Shown here: positions 40,506 to 49,150 of the stretch, in pieces
Layout: each line of letters opens with the position of its first letter
How positions within the stretch are numbered: the first letter of the stretch is position 1
DNA from: a virus
Length of the DNA stretch: 52,672 bases
Virus record (IMG/VR): IMGVR_UViG_3300021356_000024
Location: 1 to 52,672 of that record
Direction: 5' to 3' (one strand)
The notes under the pieces: generated by a model
The model's database searches: none
What the model was told of the DNA's origin: nothing
Seen by the model: the letters and a program-made list of their open reading frames with translations, nothing else
Program-made: the position numbers and the translations under genes

Positions 40506-43500
40506 TAGGTTGATCCTGTACTGAAGAATTTATCTTTTGCTTTGTAACTTGGTCTTGCTGATCCAGCAAATCCTCTTTCATTTTGGCCTGTACTTCCTGG
40601 AGTTTCACCGCCTCTGGCCGCAGGAGAACCCGTTCGTTTTGTTCTTGGGTTGAACGGCAACATCATAGGAATAATTTTTGTTGTAGCAGCCTTTATATTC
40701 GAAATCGTAGGATTCTTCACTGCTTGTTGAATTCTTCCCGCTTGAGACATTGCAGTGCGAATCTTGTTACCCGTTTCACCAGAAGGCAAATTTCTCCTGA
40801 CAGATGTTTCTATATTGCCAAGTGTTGGATTTTCAATGACACGTGCAACGTCTCGCATCTTTGAGATGTTACCCGCTTGACCAGGTCCCGCAACTTTTCT
40901 TAAAATTCTTTCTGCGGCGCCGACTGAAGGATTCTTGATTGCATTCGCAACACTCTCAGCTTCACGCATTACCTGTCTTGCGTTACCGACACCGGGAATT
41001 GCCAACTCTCGGCCTGCTTCACCGACAAGATACTTGCCTGCGTTTTTAATGAAACCACCAAACTCTCTGCGGCCGTCAAGCAACGTCTTGGTCGTATCGG
41101 CAGGTATGATCACACCGTCTTGAGCGGGAACCATCAACTCAGGTCCTTCTTCACCCACAAGATAGTCGCTGCCGTCTTCTACAGGTCCGCCTTTGGCTCT
41201 TGTCTGCATTACAGTGGTTAGACCACCACCAAACATCTTTTGACCGGTTGTTCCCTTAAATGAGTCTGCATTACCGTACTCACGTATTCTCAACCTTTGT
41301 TCGCGGTTACCGCGAATTTGCGTGGCGCTAATGTTATCAACCGCAACTCTTCCTTTCGGTGAAATTTTTTGATAATAATTACCCTCATCACCATTCAGTG
41401 ATAAGTCACCTTTTCCAGGGTATCCATTCTTGATAATCCAACCACTGGGCATTCCTGGTATTTGTTTGCCTTCTCCTATTTCTGAGAATGTTGCCCATTC
41501 ATCAGGACCACCAAACTGAATCATTTCTGGTCCGGCGCCACTGCCTGTCCAGTTGCCAGCAATAATTCTTTCGGCATCGAACTGAATTCTTCCGCGATCT
41601 TCACCCGCGGCTGCACGTGCTCTCAACGATTCTTTTCTTTGTGTTTTGATTGCATTATGATCAGCAGAGTAAGCACGTTTGATTGCAAGTATCTTATCTG
41701 CGTATCCTTCGGGCCTGAATGCTTCTACGCCTTGTTCGCCTGTCAGATACACCTGACCTTCTTCAACAGGACCACCTTCTGCTCTGGCTTCAATGCCTGA
41801 AAGATATTTTTTTATTTCCTCAGTCAGTAGATAACCGTTAACATTTCCTTCAAAATTTCTTGGAAGCAAATTTCTGTCTTGGAGAAATTCGACTTTTTCA
41901 ATTGTATCGCTGGGCAAAGCTCTAGAGAAATCAATGTTTGTGCTGGCTTTTGCGGATCGTAATTCTTTGTGTTTCGCATCTTCATCGGCATCATCATACA
42001 CTTTTTCTTCATCGAATCCCATGTCGTCCATGACCATTTTAAATGTGCCACGTTCTTCACTGTTAACCCAAGACGTATAGGCCTGTTTTGCTTCTTGCGC
42101 TTTGATCTGCAACTTTCTTAACGATTGATCGACTTGATTGATTTGTCGTCCAGGTTTTTGACCGTCAATGGCTCGCACATCTTTCGTCGGTTTAAGACCT
42201 TCTATTTCACGGCCGCGTTTCGTCGGTGTAGGACCTTCTATCTTACTGACATCTTTCGTCGGTGTAGGACCTTCTATCTTACTGACATCTTTCGTCGGTG
42301 TAAGACCTTCTATTTCACGTCCACGCTTGCCTTCTGTTTTGGGTGTTGCGCCTTCTGCCTGAGGGAAAGGATCTGGATTACCCATCGCAGCGGCTGCTGA
42401 TCTTGCTGCATTAATTTTTTGTAATTCTTTCTCTGAGAAGTCTGTGCGAGTTTCGCCATTAACTTCTACATCTACGCCACCAACTTTTTTCGTAAACGTC
42501 TGTTCTTCACGGCGTTGACGATCAGTTGGTCGACCATCGATTGCACGAACATTTTTCGTCGGTTTAAGACCTTCTATTTCACGGCCGTATTTTGTTGACT
42601 TGACTGCTTCTTTGGCTTCTTTGGCCGCTTCTCTAAACTTGTCGGCATCTTGCATGTTGTTGGTTAACAGATCCGCAAATTCTTTATATTCACCTTCACT
42701 TAATTCGCTTTTAGCCGTTGCAATCAAACCGGCGCCGGCCGTTCGAATCATTTCGTCATCTACGGACTTGTATTGTGCATACGTGGTAATATTTTCTGCG
42801 ACATAGTACAAAGCATTTTCGTCTGTACCAATACCTTGTGTTGCTTGCACTGCGATTTCCGAGAGTGTCGCATCTTCACCGTACTCTGCCTTAATCTCAG
42901 GTACAGTAGCGACTCTATCGATCAGAACATCTGGTGTGACAAGATCAATGAAGAATTGTTTTGCAGCGTCAATTGCTCTGTCTGCCAGTTTTCCGAATGC
43001 ATCACGATCACCCATGCCGAAATCATAGAATGCGTTTATAATATGTTCGATGCCTAAAAGATCATACACCGCAGGACCCAAAATGATACCAATCAGAAGA
43101 CCGGCAAGGCCGCCTGCAATGTTACCTAAAACTGGAAATACAGAACCTGCAACAGTCAAGATGAAAGTCATCAAGTAAGGAGCACCAAGTCCTCTTGCGA
43201 GTCGATTTAGTTGTGCCTTGTTACTCTCATGAAACTCTGCTACGGACATGAGACCAAGTGTGAATCGATCTAACACCTTTAACATGAAGGTGATGGCTTC
43301 TGCAATCAGATACCATTTTAGTACGCTCTTGGCACCGCTTGATATTTTTTCAACTACTGACGCGGGAAGTTTGGCAGCAAGCGCATTGATTTTTGCCGCC
43401 ATAGAATCAGATGCTTTAGCGATAGCATCAAAGATACCCTTCATTTTCATGAGGCCAGCACGCCACTTATTTGCAGTTGCAAGTGTGTTACCGGCCGCAG

Positions 43501-44404
43501 GTAAGGCCGCTTGTACTGTAGTTGCTACTTTAGTACCTGTTGAGACCGCTGATGTAAGTGCGGGTACTGCGGAAGGAGTGGCTACTTTTACGGTGCCTTG
43601 TGCAACCGCACCCATCTTATTCATAAACTGTGCTGATTGAGCAACCTTTGTTGACGCACCGGCGGCCATACCGGCGGATGCAGCAATACCTCTAGTTGCT
43701 GCTTCAAAGGTCGTGTCCATGACAGGAATTGCATATTCTACGAAGGTGGCAATTTCGTCACCAAAACCCATAACAAGCCCAGCGACACTGCCGGTAATTG
43801 CATAACCTACTGCTTTAGCAATTTTCGCAAATAAAGATTCCGCTTTGTCTTTGGTGTCATGATACGCTTGTTTCGCATCTTTCAGGTATGAGAAAGCGTT
43901 TTTATTCTCAACGTCATCCTCGTCCTCTTTTCTTTTTCGACGAAGATTTTCTTTTCTGTCGTCTTCAGTCTTTTTCTTGACTGCTTCGGTTAACTTAGCA
44001 ATTATTTTGTTTTGAGTGTCGACCGAAGATTCTAACGAAGCGACTCGCTGAATGATTAGATTGAGATGTTCTGCGTAAAGACCTTCATTAGGTCCTTCTT
44101 TTGGTATGATTTTTTCTTCATCGACACTAACTTTGCCGACAGCAGGAAGTCCTGTGACAGGAACATATCCCGGTCCTGCGGCTGCGCCGCCGCTGCCTGC
44201 GCCGCCTGATCCTGATCCGCCTGAGTTACCCGAGACATCATCACCACCCATCATAAAATCTGCAGCTGCTCCGAATATTGCGCCACTGCCGCCAGTTTTA
44301 GCTATTCTCTTTAGAAAACCGTCTTTCGCGGATTTTCCAGTAGAACCAGCAACATCTTTAGCTTTCTTTGCAGTTTTGCCTAATCTAGCAAGTATTGGTA
44401 ACAT
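40505..44404 (-). CDS. Tail tape-measure protein
   Basis: 1299 residues, the largest gene in the window. Typical tape-measure content: long coiled coil and charged helices, hydrophobic segments able to cross a membrane (about residues 200-225 and 408-445), and YLVGEEGPELMVPAQ (about 1085-1099) plus related YLTGEQGVEAFRP and YLVGEAGRELAIP copies, a signature of phage tape measures. A 12-residue tandem repeat lies at about 690-745. It is preceded directly by a tail-assembly chaperone with a -1 frameshift signal, the usual order. T4 gp29 is about half this length, so the tail may be longer, if length scales. Confidence 0.87.
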   Translation of the reverse strand: MLPILARLGKTAKKAKDVAGSTGKSAKDGFLKRIAKTGGSGAIFGAAADFMMGGDDVSGNSGGSGSGGAGSGGAAAGPGYVPVTGLPAVGKVSVDEEKIIPKEGPNEGLYAEHLNLIIQRVASLESSVDTQNKIIAKLTEAVKKKTEDDRKENLRRKRKEDEDDVENKNAFSYLKDAKQAYHDTKDKAESLFAKIAKAVGYAITGSVAGLVMGFGDEIATFVEYAIPVMDTTFEAATRGIAASAGMAAGASTKVAQSAQFMNKMGAVAQGTVKVATPSAVPALTSAVSTGTKVATTVQAALPAAGNTLATANKWRAGLMKMKGIFDAIAKASDSMAAKINALAAKLPASVVEKISSGAKSVLKWYLIAEAITFMLKVLDRFTLGLMSVAEFHESNKAQLNRLARGLGAPYLMTFILTVAGSVFPVLGNIAGGLAGLLIGIILGPAVYDLLGIEHIINAFYDFGMGDRDAFGKLADRAIDAAKQFFIDLVTPDVLIDRVATVPEIKAEYGEDATLSEIAVQATQGIGTDENALYYVAENITTYAQYKSVDDEMIRTAGAGLIATAKSELSEGEYKEFADLLTNNMQDADKFREAAKEAKEAVKSTKYGREIEGLKPTKNVRAIDGRPTDRQRREEQTFTKKVGGVDVEVNGETRTDFSEKELQKINAARSAAAAMGNPDPFPQAEGATPKTEGKRGREIEGLTPTKDVSKIEGPTPTKDVSKIEGPTPTKRGREIEGLKPTKDVRAIDGQKPGRQINQVDQSLRKLQIKAQEAKQAYTSWVNSEERGTFKMVMDDMGFDEEKVYDDADEDAKHKELRSAKASTNIDFSRALPSDTIEKVEFLQDRNLLPRNFEGNVNGYLLTEEIKKYLSGIEARAEGGPVEEGQVYLTGEQGVEAFRPEGYADKILAIKRAYSADHNAIKTQRKESLRARAAAGEDRGRIQFDAERIIAGNWTGSGAGPEMIQFGGPDEWATFSEIGEGKQIPGMPSGWIIKNGYPGKGDLSLNGDEGNYYQKISPKGRVAVDNISATQIRGNREQRLRIREYGNADSFKGTTGQKMFGGGLTTVMQTRAKGGPVEDGSDYLVGEEGPELMVPAQDGVIIPADTTKTLLDGRREFGGFIKNAGKYLVGEAGRELAIPGVGNARQVMREAESVANAIKNPSVGAAERILRKVAGPGQAGNISKMRDVARVIENPTLGNIETSVRRNLPSGETGNKIRTAMSQAGRIQQAVKNPTISNIKAATTKIIPMMLPFNPRTKRTGSPAARGGETPGSTGQNERGFAGSARPSYKAKDKFFSTGST
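42182..42319 (-). repeat. 36-bp tandem repeats in tape measure
   Basis: About four 36-bp units (42182-42217, 42218-42253, 42254-42289, partial from 42290), the middle two identical. They encode a 12-residue unit of the type EGPTPTKDVSKI. A further copy of the unit is at about 42554-42588. Confidence 0.9.
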
Positions 44405-44410
44405 ATTTTC

Positions 44411-44602
44411 CTACCAAGGTATATTGTCTTGTGGTGTTGATGCCTCTTTCGCTTTTTCATTCATCATGTTTATGTAAACGTCTCTTTCAAACGGTATCAT
44501 GTTTTCAATCTCCGTCAGCGAGAAGTCTGCACTTTGTGACATATCGAACATTGTCTGATACATCGTAATCAAATTTGTGTAACTCAGGCTAATGCGAAAA
44601 AA
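44411..44602 (-). CDS. -1 frame extension of the tail-assembly chaperone (frameshift product)
   Basis: After the slippery TTTTTTC at 44602-44596, the -1 frame stays open for 61 codons to a TAG at 44411, overlapping the chaperone stop. It contains FSLTEIENMIPFERDVYINMM, a pattern I associate with the T-part of tail chaperones. Shifted ribosomes would make a 294-residue fusion (233 shared residues plus 61). An ATG at 44563 could also start a separate 50-residue protein. The tape-measure ATG follows 6 bp later behind AGGAAAAT. Confidence 0.75.
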   Translation of the reverse strand, partial: FFRISLSYTNLITMYQTMFDMSQSADFSLTEIENMIPFERDVYINMMNEKAKEASTPQDNIPW

Positions 44603-45294
44603 TCTTCTAATTGTCTAAAAACCACTTTCTTCTCTGTTCCCTCAGAATTGGTGTAGTTGACTACATGTTCAATTCTAGGAATTGCTTCAAAGAAACTTTC
44701 GATTTTCTTATATGTGTCGAGAGGAAGATTATCAATGAATTCTTCCTTTTCTTTCTCAGAAACTTCTTTCCAAGAATAAACGTCTTCCTCATCATACACT
44801 GTGTCAATGCAGTGTTTGATCGTTTCGAAACCAATCTCAGTGACCGTTTCAAGGTTGGCCAACCTCTCAGCGATTGTGGGATTCGGCCAACTTAAAGTCA
44901 GACCCATGTTATCACCGAATGTAACGGTGTTATTGACCTCTTCTGGGTATGTGACTTCAACTTCATTGAGATCGACCTCAAGATCATAGAGAATGCCGTC
45001 ATTACTATCTTGAACCTGAAACTTAACGATGTTGTCAATAGAAACCGCACGTAGTTTCAGAAAAATATATTCAAGATCAAATAATGTTGCATCGTCAACA
45101 CTGAAATCGGGATTGATCACACAGTTGTTTACAATCTGCTTCACAGCTTGAAACATATCTTTGCGTTCACCCGACTCTCTAGCCATCATGAGAATCTTTT
45201 CTTCCTTCACAACAAAAGGACGATAATTCAAAGTCTTTTTATTCGAAGGTTGTGTCAACTCAAACGATGCGGTTTGAATCTTAGGTAATGCCAT
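44584..45294 (-). CDS. 26: Tail-assembly chaperone / baseplate protein (T4 gp26-like)
   Basis: 236 residues starting MALPKIQTASFELTQPS, with KEEKILMMARES (about 29-40) and LFDLEYIFLKLRA (about 68-80), matching the T4 gp26 / T4_baseplate family. The place directly before the tape measure and the slippery DFF codons near its end suggest the lambda gpG role: coating the tape measure while the tube polymerises. An AGGTGAAAAATT site precedes the ATG. Confidence 0.82.
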   Translation of the reverse strand: MALPKIQTASFELTQPSNKKTLNYRPFVVKEEKILMMARESGERKDMFQAVKQIVNNCVINPDFSVDDATLFDLEYIFLKLRAVSIDNIVKFQVQDSNDGILYDLEVDLNEVEVTYPEEVNNTVTFGDNMGLTLSWPNPTIAERLANLETVTEIGFETIKHCIDTVYDEEDVYSWKEVSEKEKEEFIDNLPLDTYKKIESFFEAIPRIEHVVNYTNSEGTEKKVVFRQLEDFFALA

Positions 45295-45311
45295 AATTTT
45301 TCACCTCAAGT

Positions 45312-45839
45312 TTAACTTACTTTCCAATCAGTATATTTGTATGATACTGCCAATTTTAATGTGTCATCTGAAGAACCCCATGACATCTGCATTTGATCTA
45401 CAGACAATGGGAATGCTTCGTTAAGTGTAATGGTCTTTTTCAGTGCGCCAGTGTTGTGGTCGTACATTTGAATTATTAAAGGTCGAGCATACTCTTCAAG
45501 ATAATATGCAGTGTATTGCTTATCGCCTTTGTAATCTACAACTTTATTGGCCCACTCGTAGAAATCTTGATAGACGCTGTAATCGGCGTCCAGTGTATGC
45601 ACCATTGAAACTTCTTGTGGGTTGAATGCATAAGGAAGTGTGTACATTCTTCCGTTGCCGTATGGTTTGTAATTGTCAACACTCATCCATGCGGCACCGG
45701 GTGCTGATATCGATTCTGTTCTCAGACTAATTTCTCGACCACTGCCGGCTGCGGGTGTTACAATACAGTCGTAACTGTGTGCGCGAGCAAAACCTTTACT
45801 CGCAACCTGTGATTTAAATTGTGATACATCGAATGGCAT
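45312..45839 (-). CDS. Tail tube-type protein (T4 gp19 family)
   Basis: 175 residues. The beta-barrel pattern, IVTPAAGSG, then SAPGAAW (about 47-53), and the end FPLSVDQMQMSWGSSDDTLK with a final strand of Tyr/Lys/Tyr/Trp fits the gp19-like tube fold. It may be the main tube or a tube-initiator paralogue; in T4 the tube gene lies next to the sheath, which is not in this window. Its ATG overlaps the previous stop. Confidence 0.72.
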   Translation of the reverse strand: MPFDVSQFKSQVASKGFARAHSYDCIVTPAAGSGREISLRTESISAPGAAWMSVDNYKPYGNGRMYTLPYAFNPQEVSMVHTLDADYSVYQDFYEWANKVVDYKGDKQYTAYYLEEYARPLIIQMYDHNTGALKKTITLNEAFPLSVDQMQMSWGSSDDTLKLAVSYKYTDWKVS

Positions 45840-46432
45840 TATAGCATCCTCTTAGAATCTGTCCAGACTCTACTCTTTTTACCTTTCTTAAATCTTTCTG
45901 TTGGCAACATCAACGCAGTATCCCAGTCTTCCGCAGGCACATACAAAAATCTCGACCTAACATGTGTGTTTAGATACTTTTTAACACATGGTTTGAAGTA
46001 ATTGAATTTGCCCGCGGCATTTAACAGACCGTAACTTGCTCTTAATTTTTTGGAATCTCGCACATTGTCTTGCATTGCGATTGAATACAATCTGTCCATC
46101 AACCTCGCACGATACAAGTGCGGTAGATAATGTAGATTCATTCCAAGAAACCCATCTGGATATCTATCCATCACAAATATCAATGGAAATCTATCGTAGT
46201 AGGGTAGTGTGTCTTTGTGTTTCGGATCATAGAAGTACATATACATTCGACCAACATCTTTCATGGTGATGTTGTTGTACAGTCTTTCTCGGTTACGCAT
46301 TTCTTTCTGTACATTTACAGCCGAGACCTGTTGTGCTCGATCACGGTACCAATCTCTCGCTTCTTCTGAACCTACTTTGACACCGGCCGCTTTGCCTTCA
46401 GCCGCAATTTTCTGAAAGATATATGTTGCCAC
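45839..46432 (-). CDS. Conserved T4-like protein next to gp4, 197 aa
   Basis: The GTG at 46432 is chosen: it overlaps the gp4 stop and follows TTAGGA; an ATG 45 bp upstream would overlap gp4. The family core is MYFYDPKHKDTLPYYDRFPL and GFLGMNLHYLPHLYRARLMDRLY, seen in marine T4-like phages and probably structural or packaging related. The C-terminus is basic. A GATAAATA box on this strand lies at 46528-46521, inside gp4. Confidence 0.65.
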   Translation of the reverse strand: MATYIFQKIAAEGKAAGVKVGSEEARDWYRDRAQQVSAVNVQKEMRNRERLYNNITMKDVGRMYMYFYDPKHKDTLPYYDRFPLIFVMDRYPDGFLGMNLHYLPHLYRARLMDRLYSIAMQDNVRDSKKLRASYGLLNAAGKFNYFKPCVKKYLNTHVRSRFLYVPAEDWDTALMLPTERFKKGKKSRVWTDSKRML

Positions 46433-46881
46433 TATTTGATTCCTAATTCGTGTTCGGTCATAATCATGAATTTCCATCCACGATTATCGCAATACTTTTT
46501 TGCTGCATCCCACTTGCTTTTATTTATCGCCCACGACTTAACTTCATATAAATAACTTTTGGTCATCTTTTTTTGTGGTGTGGGTTCTTGAGTCTGTTTG
46601 TAGGGTTTTACCTCAATCACGACAGTTTCTATCTTTCCTGACTGATTTTTCATCTTCACCCAAAAATCGGTGAAATATCTATGCACTCTGCCGTCTAAAG
46701 GTGATCGATAAGGTATAACTAATTCTTCACTGCCCCACTGTAAAACATCTGGGTGTTTGTCTAAATATACCATAAGACGTAGCTCCCAACTACTACGATA
46801 AATAATGTTAGTGGGATCACCGCGGTATTTCTTGGGATTATTGGGTTTGAAGTAACCCTTGTACGTTTTGACCATAAGCAT
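46432..46881 (-). CDS. 4: Head completion protein (T4 gp4-like, TnsA/nuclease fold)
   Basis: About 149 residues. YKGYFKPNNPKKYRGDPTNI, SSWELRLMVYLD (about 30-41), then YRSPLDGRVHRYFTDFWV (about 58-75) and VVIEVKPYKQTQ (about 87-98). The Glu in SWE, Asp in TDF and ExK in IEVK mark a PD-(D/E)xK-type nuclease core, as known for T4 gp4. It acts late in head completion before tail joining. The start could be 46881 (with AGGTCC seven bases upstream) or 46875 (possible leaderless start, see finding). Confidence 0.88.
   Translation of the reverse strand: MLMVKTYKGYFKPNNPKKYRGDPTNIIYRSSWELRLMVYLDKHPDVLQWGSEELVIPYRSPLDGRVHRYFTDFWVKMKNQSGKIETVVIEVKPYKQTQEPTPQKKMTKSYLYEVKSWAINKSKWDAAKKYCDNRGWKFMIMTEHELGIK
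46521..46528 (-). promoter_or_regulatory. Possible minus-strand late promoter GATAAATA
   Basis: GATAAATA read on the minus strand inside the gp4 3' region, about 90 bp before the 46432 start. It could give extra transcription of the tube, chaperone and tape-measure genes. It lies in coding sequence, so chance occurrence is possible. Confidence 0.4.
46797..46804 (+). promoter_or_regulatory. T4-type late promoter box GATAAATA for baseplate operon
   Basis: The box is on the plus strand inside the minus-strand gp4 gene, about 95 bp before the 46900 start. Since only 18 bp separate the divergent start codons, the plus-strand promoter must lie in gp4, and this is the best candidate. The leader would be about 90 bases. 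Confidence 0.55.
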
Positions 46882-46888
46882 ATTTATA
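46881..46888 (-). promoter_or_regulatory. Late promoter box TATAAATA overlapping gp4 start
   Basis: A perfect TATAAATA on the minus strand whose last A is the A of the ATG at 46881. With T4 spacing the +1 base would be 46875, the A of a second in-frame ATG, so the mRNA would be leaderless. It may equally be a coincidence of the ribosome-site spacer. Confidence 0.4.
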
Positions 46889-46899
46889 GGACCTAATAA

Positions 46900-48153
46900 A
46901 TGGCAAATACAACAATATCGGTTAACTCTCTTAAAGACGTTAGCCCAAGTGCCGGTCAACTTAAAACAAATCTATCGAATCGTCAAAAAGCTCAGTTAGA
47001 AGTACTGAACGGTCTTCCCGGTTCTGTCGGCCGACCCGGTAGAATCACTGGTTCTGTCTCAAACTCACTGTCTGGTGCGAATAAGACCACGGTCGGTACA
47101 ATGAGCGCCGCCGCATCACTCGCAGGCGCACTTGACAACGCTGGTATTCACAACGATGTGACTCGACGATTGTTGACAGAAAAGGTGTCACCTGCTCTCA
47201 ATGCAAAAGTTGGTATCATTGATCGATCAAACAAGACACCGACTGACCTGAGTATTAAATCGAATCGTCTGCCAAGTATTGCACAAAAGAGTGCTACTGA
47301 GAAAATGGACGAGACACGTATTCGATTGATGGGTGAAGGCGACCTTGGTTATCAGGGTACCGCATTCCCACCTGATCTGGCGGCTAGAACTCCTGCATTT
47401 ATTATGTTACACTTTCACACATATACACGTGGTAATGCCTTCAGTAAGGGTAGTCTCAGTGGCGGTACAAAAGTATTCTTGCCTCTGCCAGAAAACTTTC
47501 AACAGATTTTTGCGATTCAGGCAGACAGTAAAGACCTGACCTCGTTTTCGCCTATGATGAAAGGCGCGCTTGAAAATGGCGGCGCAGATTTCTTAGGTAA
47601 TAAAACGGCCGATCAAGCTTATGAAAGTATCAAAGAAATGGGATCAGCGTTTCTAGACGAAATGAAAAAGGAAGAAAATGCGGTTAGAGATGAGGCCAGA
47701 GCCATCGCCGCTCGTGCTGCAATTGGTGCGTCATCATCTGTCGGCGCAGAAGGTTTGGCCGCGGCCGCCCAAGCTGCTGTAGGTTCGATACCAAATCCAC
47801 ATCCGACTGCATTCTTTCAAGGCATACCATTGCGTCGATTCTCATGGCAATGGAAATTTGTACCACGAAAACAAAGTGAGGCAGACGCACTGCGTTCTAT
47901 TTTAAAAACAATTAAGAAAGAGATTTTGCCAGAGGCCTCGGGTGGTTTCTTGAACTCGCCTTCATTCGTACAACCTTCAGTTGAAGGCCAAAACAAGCTC
48001 GATATCAAATTTAAGAAAAGTATGATTACGCAATTCAGTATCAACTATACCGCAGAAGGCACCTCTGCTTTCTTCCATGACGGATCACCTGTATCTGTAC
48101 TATGTGGTATGGAATTCACTGAGATGGAACTTTTCTTGAAGGGAGATTTGTAA
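46900..48153 (+). CDS. Baseplate tail-tube cap protein (T4 gp48/gp54-like)
   Basis: 417 residues. The N-terminal half is Ala- and Ser-rich; the middle gives PAFIMLHFHTYTR (about 166-178) and the C-terminal half contains NPHPTAFFQGIPLRRFSWQWKFVP (about 302-325, given by ends) and LRSILKTIKKEILPEAS, the gp48/gp54 signature. These proteins sit on the hub and start tube growth. It has AGGACC before its ATG, overlapping the gp4 ribosome site on the opposite strand. It leads an operon of baseplate genes. Confidence 0.82.
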   Translation: MANTTISVNSLKDVSPSAGQLKTNLSNRQKAQLEVLNGLPGSVGRPGRITGSVSNSLSGANKTTVGTMSAAASLAGALDNAGIHNDVTRRLLTEKVSPALNAKVGIIDRSNKTPTDLSIKSNRLPSIAQKSATEKMDETRIRLMGEGDLGYQGTAFPPDLAARTPAFIMLHFHTYTRGNAFSKGSLSGGTKVFLPLPENFQQIFAIQADSKDLTSFSPMMKGALENGGADFLGNKTADQAYESIKEMGSAFLDEMKKEENAVRDEARAIAARAAIGASSSVGAEGLAAAAQAAVGSIPNPHPTAFFQGIPLRRFSWQWKFVPRKQSEADALRSILKTIKKEILPEASGGFLNSPSFVQPSVEGQNKLDIKFKKSMITQFSINYTAEGTSAFFHDGSPVSVLCGMEFTEMELFLKGDL

Positions 48154-48154
48154 G

Positions 48155-49147
48155 ATGTCATCGAAAGATTTGTACAAAGATTCGCCTTACTTTAAAAAGT
48201 TTCCTGTTGTAGACTACAAAGGTAATGTTGCACTTGATCTATTGAAAAGGGTCGATATCAACTCACAGGTGCAAAATTTCTATAACGCCTTCTATGCTTA
48301 TACAATGAACCGAGATGATCGTGTTGAAGACGTTGCATTCAACTACTACGATGATGTTGATTATGACTGGATCATTTATATGGCAAACGATGTCGTTGAT
48401 CCTTACTACGATGTTCCTTTGAACAGTGAGAACTTTGATAAATTTCTTATCAAAAAATATGGCACAATAGAGACTGCACAGACAAAAATCTTGTACTACA
48501 AATCCAATTGGGCCGGTGATGATACAATACTTTCATCTTCTGGTTACGAGGCATTGAGTACTAACTTTAATCCTGATGGTCGAAATGATACGAGTGTTCT
48601 GCCTGATGCAGTGGGTAACCCACGCAAATACTGGAAGGCAATTGAAAACAACGCTGGTGTCATTGGTTATCAACGAAACGATGTAGACATCATTGTTACG
48701 ACAAACAGAATAGAAACTTACACCATCGAAAACGCTAACGGAACATTTGTCGAAGGTGAACGATTGCTTGCTGTAGATGATGCAACTCTGCGAGCAAACT
48801 ACAAATCATCGAACACGACCAATATGATCATCGACAGTATCGAAGGTTCTTTCTGTTCTAATGCAGACTTCAGTGTACGTGGTTATGAATCAGGTGCAAC
48901 AGTCACAATCAAGGCACACTCTGCTGGCGCAAGCGAAGCGACGATCAATCAGTTGGCCGCTTTGACAGTCGCAGATAACGGACCCATCATTACACACGTG
49001 ATACCGAAAGTCGAAACACAATACTTTAAACCAGTAACAGCATTCGAACATGAAGAGGAATTGAACGAGAAAAAACGAGATATATATTTGATCGAAGAAG
49101 GATATAAACACGATCTGAACCAACAACTCAAAGATATACTCTCTTAA
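48155..49147 (+). CDS. 53: Baseplate wedge protein (T4 gp53-like)
   Basis: 330 residues. The N-terminal part SPYFKKFPVVDYKGNVALDL and DDVDYDWIIYMANDVVDPYY (about 64-83) with NFDKFLIKKYGTIE (about 91-104) corresponds to the T4 gp53 LysM-like wedge domain. A C-terminal extension of about 130 residues is longer than in T4 (196 aa there), and ends with a charged helix. It lies one base after gp48-like gene. Confidence 0.82.
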   Translation: MSSKDLYKDSPYFKKFPVVDYKGNVALDLLKRVDINSQVQNFYNAFYAYTMNRDDRVEDVAFNYYDDVDYDWIIYMANDVVDPYYDVPLNSENFDKFLIKKYGTIETAQTKILYYKSNWAGDDTILSSSGYEALSTNFNPDGRNDTSVLPDAVGNPRKYWKAIENNAGVIGYQRNDVDIIVTTNRIETYTIENANGTFVEGERLLAVDDATLRANYKSSNTTNMIIDSIEGSFCSNADFSVRGYESGATVTIKAHSAGASEATINQLAALTVADNGPIITHVIPKVETQYFKPVTAFEHEEELNEKKRDIYLIEEGYKHDLNQQLKDILS

Positions 49148-49150
49148 ATT

